A DNA stretch of 5,883 bases from Anaerolineales bacterium (GTDB lineage: Bacteria > Chloroflexota > Anaerolineae > Anaerolineales > UBA4823): the NCBI GenBank assembly GCA_022865865.1, contig JALHTN010000596.1:1-5883 (forward strand). Reading direction: 5' to 3'. The first letter of the stretch is position 1. Every line of letters begins with the position of its first letter. Positions 1-4,580 of the stretch are shown here, piece by piece. The notes beneath the pieces were generated by a model. The model worked only from the letters and a program-made list of their open reading frames with translations, made no database searches and was not told the DNA's origin. The position numbers and the translations under genes are program-made.

Positions 1-201
1 GATGGAGAACAGCAAGTTTTTTCTACTTATATTGATCCCAAGAACGACGAATTTGACAGGCGCTGGCATCCCTATACAGTGGACCTCAATGAATATGCAG
101 GACAAGAAGTATCAATAATTTTCGAGACCGATACCGGTCCAGCAGGTGATTACCGCTATGATTGGGCTGGATGGGGGGAACTCAGACTGTTAGTACCATA
201 A
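1..201 (+). CDS. C-terminal fragment of a surface-polysaccharide protein with a predicted beta-sandwich domain (5' end outside window)
   Basis: Frame 1 is open from the first base to a TAA at 199-201 and encodes the last 66 residues of a protein. The fragment alternates short hydrophobic strands with polar turns. It contains YIDPKND (10-16), a WHPYTVDL strand (22-29), an EYAGQ turn (31-35) and a terminal YDWAGWGELRL strand (53-63). This looks like the second half of an extracytoplasmic beta-sandwich, possibly carbohydrate-binding, that I associate from memory with Chloroflexota membrane proteins of glycan assembly. Its first 14 residues align with the last 14 encoded residues of the ligase gene at the other end of the window (7 of 14 identical, including Y-I-x-P-K). 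The parent protein may therefore be a paralogous ligase/polymerase or another membrane protein with the same domain. The domain is at the extreme C-terminus, only three residues before the stop. No terminator is visible before the next gene, 53 bases downstream. The reading frame is secure; the whole-protein identity is not known. Confidence 0.75.
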   Translation, partial: DGEQQVFSTYIDPKNDEFDRRWHPYTVDLNEYAGQEVSIIFETDTGPAGDYRYDWAGWGELRLLVP

Positions 202-254
202 CGATGGAAATTAAATCTACGTAGTTTTGTGCAAAAGTGAGCTTGTCTTAAAAA

Positions 255-1709
255 ATGGTACAAAAATATAAGATCCTAGCACTCAATCCTCCTTTTCATC
301 CGCGTTTCTCTCGCTCACAGCGCAGTCCAGCTGTGATAAAGAGTGGGGTTTTGTATTATCCAATCTGGCTGGCCTACGCGACTGGCGTGCTGGAGCAAGA
401 TGGATTTCAAGTAAAACTGGTAGATGCACCTGCTGCGGGGTACGACCTGCAAATTGTTCTAGAACTGGTAGAGGATCTACAGCCAAATTTGGTCCTGATA
501 GAAACGAGCACACCCAGCATCTTCAATGATCTTGAAGTTGCTGAAGCAATAAAATCCCACCTTCCCCAAGCCTTCATGCTCTTTGTAGGACCCCATGTAA
601 CAGCCCTGCCCGAAGAGACTTTAACACATAATTCAGCTCTGGATGCTGTTGCCCGCGGAGAATACGATTACACTGTCCGTGATCTTGCCAGGGTGTTGGA
701 GGATGGGGGTGATCTTGATCAGGTCGAGGGGATCAGCTACCGGAGCAGTGACGGCACAATCGTTCATAATCCTGACCGGGAGCTAATCCAGGACCTCGAT
801 TCACTGCCATTTGTCAGTGAAGTCTACAAACGCCATTTAAGAATTGAGGATTATTCTTATTCCATTGCTCTCTACCCACAGGTGACTATTGTCACTGGGC
901 GAGGCTGCCCTTACAAATGTACTTTCTGCCTTTGGCCTCAGACTATCACTGGACCGCAGTATCGATTGCGAAGCATTTCCAATGTCGTAGATGAGTTCGA
1001 ATTTATTGCCAGGGAACTACCCCAGGTAAAAGATATCTTTATTGAAGATGATACTTTTACAATTGACCAGGAGCGCTGCGTTTCCCTGGCCAAAGCTTTA
1101 CTTCGGAGAGGGAGCAGCCAGTGTTTTACGGCAAACTCGCGTGCCAATGTCCCCTATGAGACTTTGGAATGGCTGAATAAAGCTGGATTACGTCTCTTGT
1201 GTGTTGGTTTTGAAAGCGGGGATCAAGAAGTGTTGAATGCTATGCGGAAAGGGATGAAAGTTGAACAATTCTATCGCTTTCGGGAAGATGCGCGCCGCGC
1301 CAGCGTATTAATTCATGGCTGCTTTATGGCTGGAAACCCAGGTGAAACGCGGGAATCATTAGCGAAAACGATGAAACTCGCCAAGCAGCTGGATCCTGAT
1401 ACTGCTCAATTCTACCCTTTGATGGTTTACCCTGGAACGGAAGCCTATGAATTGGCTCAAAGCAACGGGACTCTCACAACCAAGGATTTCCAGGATTGGC
1501 TCACGCCTGATGGTCATCACAACACGGTCATCAGCCAACCTGGATTGACAGCCAGCGAATTGGTCGCTTGGTGCGACCAGGCCCGGCGTTCTTTCTACCT
1601 GCGTCCACACTATATCCTGTCCAAAGCATGGCAGATACTCGCCCAACCAAAAGAAGCGAGAAGAATAATCCGATCAGCTCGGACCTTTTCTAAACATTTG
1701 CTTACGTGA
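255..1709 (+). CDS. B12-binding domain radical SAM protein, HpnJ-like
   Basis: The 484-residue product is a cytoplasmic radical SAM enzyme with an N-terminal cobalamin-binding-type domain (about 5-150) and a radical SAM barrel (about 205-400). The [4Fe-4S] cluster motif CxxxCxxC is Cys218, Cys222 and Cys225, within GRGCPYKCTFC. Later barrel motifs are IEDD (263-266), VGFESG (317-322) and GNPGET (360-365). The N-terminus, with NPPF (11-14), YYPIWLAY (34-41) and LVDAP (55-59), recalls HpnJ, the hopanoid ring-contraction enzyme. The B12 domain carries D57-A-P-A-A-G62 where classical members have DxHxxG, so the lower-axial His is missing. The C-terminus is basic (about 444-481). The substrate is unknown; from context it may act on a lipid carrier or sugar of the polysaccharide pathway. 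The ATG at 255 has no good Shine-Dalgarno sequence, and no usable upstream in-frame start was found because TAG interrupts the frame at 222. The stop overlaps the GTG proposed for the next gene. The family call is sure; the function is not. Confidence 0.93.
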   Translation: MVQKYKILALNPPFHPRFSRSQRSPAVIKSGVLYYPIWLAYATGVLEQDGFQVKLVDAPAAGYDLQIVLELVEDLQPNLVLIETSTPSIFNDLEVAEAIKSHLPQAFMLFVGPHVTALPEETLTHNSALDAVARGEYDYTVRDLARVLEDGGDLDQVEGISYRSSDGTIVHNPDRELIQDLDSLPFVSEVYKRHLRIEDYSYSIALYPQVTIVTGRGCPYKCTFCLWPQTITGPQYRLRSISNVVDEFEFIARELPQVKDIFIEDDTFTIDQERCVSLAKALLRRGSSQCFTANSRANVPYETLEWLNKAGLRLLCVGFESGDQEVLNAMRKGMKVEQFYRFREDARRASVLIHGCFMAGNPGETRESLAKTMKLAKQLDPDTAQFYPLMVYPGTEAYELAQSNGTLTTKDFQDWLTPDGHHNTVISQPGLTASELVAWCDQARRSFYLRPHYILSKAWQILAQPKEARRIIRSARTFSKHLLT

Positions 1710-2713
1710 ATAATATAAAGATGAATCAATCCCCCCGGGTCTCGATCATCATCCCCGCTTATAATGCGGAGGGGACAATTATAAAATGTCTGACCGCGCT
1801 CGTGCGCCAAACAACGCCTTTGAATTTATACGAGATCATCGTTGTGGATGATGGATCCGATGACAGTACTTGTGCCCAGGTTGCAAAGATCAAGAATGTT
1901 CGTTTATTTAAACAGCTCAATGCCGGTCCTTCTGCGGCGAGGAATCTCGGAATCAATCAAGCATTCGGTGAAATCGTTCTCTTCACTGACGATGATTGCG
2001 AACCAGTTGAGGATTGGATTGAACGGATGCTGGTCCCTTTCCAAAGAGAAGAGATCATTGGGGTGAAGGGCACCTATCTAACCCGGCAGCAAGAGCTGGT
2101 CCCCCGTTTCGTCCAATTAGAATTTGAAGATAAATACGACCGAATGGTTCAGGATGAGTATATTGATTTTATTGATACATATTCAGCAGGATACCGTAGA
2201 AATATCTTGATCGCTAATAATGGCTTTGATACAACCTTCCCAGTGGCATCAACCGAGGATCAAGAACTTTCATTCCGCCTCGCACGACAGGGTTTCAAAA
2301 TGGTATTTGAACCACGAGCTAAAGTTTATCACCTGCACCATCCTCGTGATATTGGTGAATACTGGCGTAAAAAGTTCAATATTGGGTACTGGAAAGTCGT
2401 GGTTCATCTGCGTCACCCAAACAAACTATTACGGGATTCACACACTCCTCAGATATTAAAACTTCAGATTTTACTTATTGGGATTTGTGGAATGGGTCTG
2501 CTATCAGGGATTATTTGGCAACCATTGTGGTGGGTAAGTGGGTTCTCAGGGCTAATATTTTTTCTTACTACGCTTCCATTTGTTGTGAAGGCTTGGTCAA
2601 AGGATCTACCCGCAGCTATTATCTCACCAGCATTACTTTTCATACGAGCCTTAGCTCTTGGAACTGGTTTTGCAGCAGGATTATTGTTCAACATAAGGAC
2701 CAAGGAGCATTGA
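1706..2713 (+). CDS. Glycosyltransferase family 2 with C-terminal membrane helices
   Basis: The 335-residue product is a GT-A fold, inverting-type glycosyltransferase that probably transfers a sugar from a nucleotide-sugar to a lipid-linked acceptor at the inner face of the membrane. The start of the fold is VSIIIPAYN (12-20), followed by EIIVVDDGS (43-51) with nucleotide-binding Asp48/Asp49, and NAGPSAARN (72-80). The metal-binding DxD is TDDD (94-97). The acceptor-side acidic pair is Glu184-Asp185, in STEDQELSFRL. A basic amphipathic stretch follows (214-245), then about three hydrophobic segments (249-270, 272-296, 304-328) that anchor the protein. The GTG at 1706-1708 overlaps the TGA of the radical SAM gene (GTGA), suggesting translational coupling. 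An in-frame ATG at 1721 is the alternative and would remove five residues. Neither start has a Shine-Dalgarno sequence. The sugar and acceptor cannot be predicted. Confidence 0.92.
   Translation: MNNIKMNQSPRVSIIIPAYNAEGTIIKCLTALVRQTTPLNLYEIIVVDDGSDDSTCAQVAKIKNVRLFKQLNAGPSAARNLGINQAFGEIVLFTDDDCEPVEDWIERMLVPFQREEIIGVKGTYLTRQQELVPRFVQLEFEDKYDRMVQDEYIDFIDTYSAGYRRNILIANNGFDTTFPVASTEDQELSFRLARQGFKMVFEPRAKVYHLHHPRDIGEYWRKKFNIGYWKVVVHLRHPNKLLRDSHTPQILKLQILLIGICGMGLLSGIIWQPLWWVSGFSGLIFFLTTLPFVVKAWSKDLPAAIISPALLFIRALALGTGFAAGLLFNIRTKEH
2702..2707 (+). promoter_or_regulatory. Strong Shine-Dalgarno (AAGGAG) before the 25-codon ORF
   Basis: AAGGAG lies inside the last codons of the glycosyltransferase gene, nine bases before the ATG at 2717. 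It is one of the best ribosome binding sites in the window and is the main argument that the tiny ORF behind it is translated, probably coupled to termination of the glycosyltransferase at 2713. Confidence 0.55.
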
Positions 2714-2716
2714 TTA

Positions 2717-2794
2717 ATGGGGAATAGAGTTCGCAACTTTTTCAGACAGGTAATTAATCGCACTCGAAGGATTCTTAACCTTCCCAAAGAATAA
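2717..2794 (+). CDS. Small ORF: 25-residue basic, potentially amphipathic peptide
   Basis: An ATG three bases after the glycosyltransferase stop opens a 25-codon frame ending in TAA at 2792-2794. The peptide begins MGNRVRNFF and ends LPKE. It has six Arg and one Lys against a single Glu. Its hydrophobic residues (V5, F8, F9, V12, I13, I19, L20) recur every three to four positions, so a helix would have one oily and one arginine-rich face, as in small membrane-surface peptides. There is no signal peptide or transmembrane segment. I recognise no family. Support comes from the AAGGAG site nine bases upstream and the operon-like position. Against it are the length, the lack of any comparison, and the chance that it is a leader or a remnant of a longer gene. 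It may act at the membrane with the adjacent glycan enzymes, but that is inference. Confidence 0.4.
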   Translation: MGNRVRNFFRQVINRTRRILNLPKE

Positions 2795-2817
2795 TATATA
2801 AAATCTAAATTTTTATG

Positions 2818-2823
2818 GGAGGT
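2818..2823 (+). promoter_or_regulatory. Strong Shine-Dalgarno (GGAGGT) before the 38-codon ORF
   Basis: GGAGGT is a near-ideal anti-Shine-Dalgarno match six bases before the ATG at 2830. It stands out in an otherwise A+T-rich intergenic region and points to translation initiation there, even though the frame behind it is short. Confidence 0.4.
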
Positions 2824-2829
2824 ATTTCG

Positions 2830-2946
2830 ATGAAAGTGGGAAAAACCAGCGATAGATTTAATTGTATATACCTTCCAAGAAATATCGATCTCTGGCAATT
2901 GATTGCCTATATTTCCTCTAGACTTTGCTTCACATTGCATGGTTGA
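2830..2946 (+). CDS. Small ORF: 38-residue hypothetical peptide
   Basis: The frame runs from ATG at 2830 to TGA at 2944-2946 and encodes 38 residues. The first part is polar (MKVGKTSDRFN). A more hydrophobic stretch with Trp22, two Ile, two Leu and a Tyr covers about 19-36. Two Cys are present, at residues 12 and 33. No family is recognised, and the hydrophobic part is too short and too interrupted by Arg31 to be a sure membrane helix. The only positive evidence is the GGAGGT site at proper spacing. It could equally be a decayed start of a lost gene, a regulatory leader peptide for the flippase gene about 100 bases downstream, or chance. Confidence 0.25.
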   Translation: MKVGKTSDRFNCIYLPRNIDLWQLIAYISSRLCFTLHG

Positions 2947-2960
2947 TGAGTTTAGAAACA

Positions 2961-2989
2961 ATCTGTTTATATTAAACTGGTAAACAGAT
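2961..2989. repeat. Inverted repeat, 9-bp arms (possible operator or hairpin)
   Basis: ATCTGTTTA at 2961-2969 is matched perfectly by its reverse complement TAAACAGAT at 2981-2989, with an 11-base spacer. The arms are about two helical turns apart centre to centre, the geometry of a dimeric repressor site. It overlaps the weak -10-like TATATT at 2968-2973 and ends 58 bases before the flippase start. As an RNA hairpin it would be A/U-rich with a large loop and lacks a T-run, so a terminator is unlikely. The regulator is unknown. Confidence 0.4.
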
Positions 2990-3006
2990 AATTTCATTAT
3001 GAAATT
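2990..3006. repeat. Short inverted repeat, 7-bp arms with 3-base loop
   Basis: AATTTCA (2990-2996) and TGAAATT (3000-3006) form a perfect stem around TTA. In RNA it can be extended by a U-G and an A-U pair to 2988 and 3008. It directly abuts the 9-bp inverted repeat upstream. A/T-rich palindromes are expected by chance in such a region, so only its neighbourhood with the other repeat and the flippase start makes it worth listing. Confidence 0.3.
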
Positions 3007-3047
3007 GTAAATCAATTAGGTTCAACAACAACTATTTAATATCTCTC

Positions 3048-4580
3048 ATGCGCAAAGAAGATTACTATGCAACGTTAATCCTTATGGTGGGGCTCTTAGC
3101 TGCAACGTTGAGCGGTTTTTTGCGTCAAGCAGCTTTAGCCGACCAACTTGGAACAGGGCAAGGAGCAGATATTTATCTCATTGCATACTCTATACCCGAA
3201 TTCGTAATCATTGCTTTAGCTATCATCCTTCCGCCAGCATTTATCCCCCTGTTCGCTGATTATAGGCAACGACTTGGTGAGGTAGAGGCATGGCATTTCG
3301 CAATCCGGGTGGGAGGATTTTTGTGCATAGTGTTGCTTCTGGGCACTGCTATTGCTGTAATAGCTGCACCCCTCTACCTTTACTTTTTAGCGCCTGGTTT
3401 TAGTAGTATTGAATTTGGTCAAACAGTACGCGCTGCTCGCATAATGATGCCCGCTATTGTTCTAATGGGTTCTGCAATCCTAATTGGCGCTGCTCTCCAG
3501 GTATATCGACGGTTTGAGAGCACTGCACTGACCAATTTTTCCTATAACATTACTTTTGTTATTGTATTAATAGGAGCACCTCTAGTTTGGCTCGTGGGGA
3601 GAACTGCTTTGGGAGTGATCTTGGGCGCTTCAGCAGCTCTAATAATCCAATTACCATTTCTTTGGAAACACCGTCACTCGTTCAACATATCGAAATTAAT
3701 AAAGAGAAATCCTCCTGTTGAGAGAAAGACGCGAGCAACCAGTGTAAGACAATTCGCTTATTTGTCTGGTCCACTCGCCATCGGTTATGCTATCCACCAT
3801 ATTATCTGGTTTGTTGATCGTGCTATGGCTACAACTTTAGGTATTGGAAGCGTTGCCACACTCAACTACGCATACCGCTTAGCTCTTGTTGTTGGTCAAA
3901 TGAGTGGCTTGGCAGTTTCAACTGCCGTTTTTCCCCGTTTATCCGAACAAGCATCTGCGGAAGATAATTCTGGTCTTCAATCCAGCTTAACCGATTCGTT
4001 ACGATTTGTTTGGATGATTGGTCTTCCAGCGACGTGTGCATTGATTATTTTGCGATGGCCATTGGTTCAGGTTTTATATGAGCACGGAGCATTTGGTCAA
4101 GAATCGACAATCGCTGTTAGTGAGGTGCTTATTTGGTATGCAATCGCCGTATTAGCAGACGCAATGTGCCAACCTTTGTGGCGCGTCATCTATGCCTGGC
4201 GGAGCGTATGGACTGTCTCGGTGGTAAATGGGATCCAAACCACTATTCGTATCCTCATTAATATACTTCTGATTCGTTCCTTTGGATATATTGGCATAGC
4301 ATTTTCAGCCATGGTCGGTTTTTCAATACAGGTTGTTGTATTGACTTGGTTAGCTCAGCGCCGTTTGGGAAATAATTTTGTAATTCAGTGGTGGCGTGAC
4401 GCCCGATTAATTATCATTGCGAGTATTATTGCCTCTTTAGTAATTGGACTCCTCGCTAATCAATTCCTGTCTGCCCCAGCAATAGTTACGCTAATCGTTT
4501 GCGGAGTGTTTGGTGGATTATCTTATCTATTGGTACTGGGGTATTTAAAGAACTGGAGGATAATACAAAGTGGAATCTAA
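3048..4580 (+). CDS. MurJ/MviN-family lipid-linked glycan flippase (divergent)
   Basis: The 510-residue product is a polytopic membrane protein with about 14 hydrophobic segments, the length and helix number usual for the MurJ (MviN) branch of the MOP exporter superfamily. Family marks are SGFLRQAALADQLG (22-35), GADIYLIAYSIPE (39-51), AFIPLF (64-69), and YAYRLALVVG (274-283) followed by STAVFPRLSE (291-300). Aligned by eye to E. coli MurJ, Arg26, Asp41 and Arg277 match Arg24, Asp39 and Arg270. Arg18 becomes Thr20, Arg52 becomes Ile54, Glu273 becomes Leu280, and the RRIFAEGAF segment is replaced by hydrophobic residues with PP at 62-63. A lipid II flippase role is therefore doubtful; in this setting it more likely translocates an undecaprenyl- or similar lipid-linked exopolysaccharide unit, the job Wzx does elsewhere. 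The ATG at 3048 is the first start after an in-frame TGA at 3000 and has no Shine-Dalgarno sequence. Its 3' end overlaps the ligase start by 11 bases, so the two are probably co-translated. Confidence 0.9.
   Translation: MRKEDYYATLILMVGLLAATLSGFLRQAALADQLGTGQGADIYLIAYSIPEFVIIALAIILPPAFIPLFADYRQRLGEVEAWHFAIRVGGFLCIVLLLGTAIAVIAAPLYLYFLAPGFSSIEFGQTVRAARIMMPAIVLMGSAILIGAALQVYRRFESTALTNFSYNITFVIVLIGAPLVWLVGRTALGVILGASAALIIQLPFLWKHRHSFNISKLIKRNPPVERKTRATSVRQFAYLSGPLAIGYAIHHIIWFVDRAMATTLGIGSVATLNYAYRLALVVGQMSGLAVSTAVFPRLSEQASAEDNSGLQSSLTDSLRFVWMIGLPATCALIILRWPLVQVLYEHGAFGQESTIAVSEVLIWYAIAVLADAMCQPLWRVIYAWRSVWTVSVVNGIQTTIRILINILLIRSFGYIGIAFSAMVGFSIQVVVLTWLAQRRLGNNFVIQWWRDARLIIIASIIASLVIGLLANQFLSAPAIVTLIVCGVFGGLSYLLVLGYLKNWRIIQSGI
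4555..4559 (+). promoter_or_regulatory. Shine-Dalgarno (GGAGG) that fixes the GTG start of the ligase gene
   Basis: GGAGG within the flippase coding sequence lies ten bases before GTG at 4570-4572. The in-frame ATG at 4600 has no such site, so the GTG is the better start and the genes overlap by 11 bases. Confidence 0.6.

Larger units (their letters stand above)
2714..3047. other. A+T-rich intergenic gap between glycosyltransferase and flippase genes
   Basis: This 334-base stretch contains no gene of ordinary length. Its second half is very A+T-rich: only 27 of the 107 bases at 2941-3047 are G or C by hand count, against 31 of 60 at 901-960 in the radical SAM gene. It holds two tiny ORFs with good ribosome binding sites (2717-2794 and 2830-2946) and two neighbouring inverted repeats (2961-2989 and 2990-3006). 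A weak promoter-like pair, TTGATG (2943-2948) and TATATT (2968-2973), has a long 19-base spacer. No hairpin with a following T-run was found, so there is no convincing terminator. It is the natural place for a separate promoter for the flippase and ligase genes. Confidence 0.5.

Noticed and set aside
1359..1810. Minus-strand frames over the end of the radical SAM gene and start of the glycosyltransferase gene
   Set aside because: They are antisense shadows of two well-supported genes with no motif or start signal of their own.
2943..2973. Promoter-like TTGATG / TATATT pair
   Set aside because: The -35 matches consensus at only four positions and the spacer is 19 bases. Such pairs are common by chance in sequence this A+T-rich, so it is mentioned only as a possibility.
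2961..3006. Rho-independent terminator after the glycosyltransferase
   Set aside because: The stems are A/T-rich, the first loop is large, and neither hairpin is followed by a T-run.
2464..3015. Long minus-strand open frame (183 codons) across the glycosyltransferase 3' end and the gap
   Set aside because: Most of it is antisense to the glycosyltransferase's conserved membrane segments. The translation is low-complexity in character with no recognisable domain, and the A+T-rich part lacks a convincing ribosome binding site.
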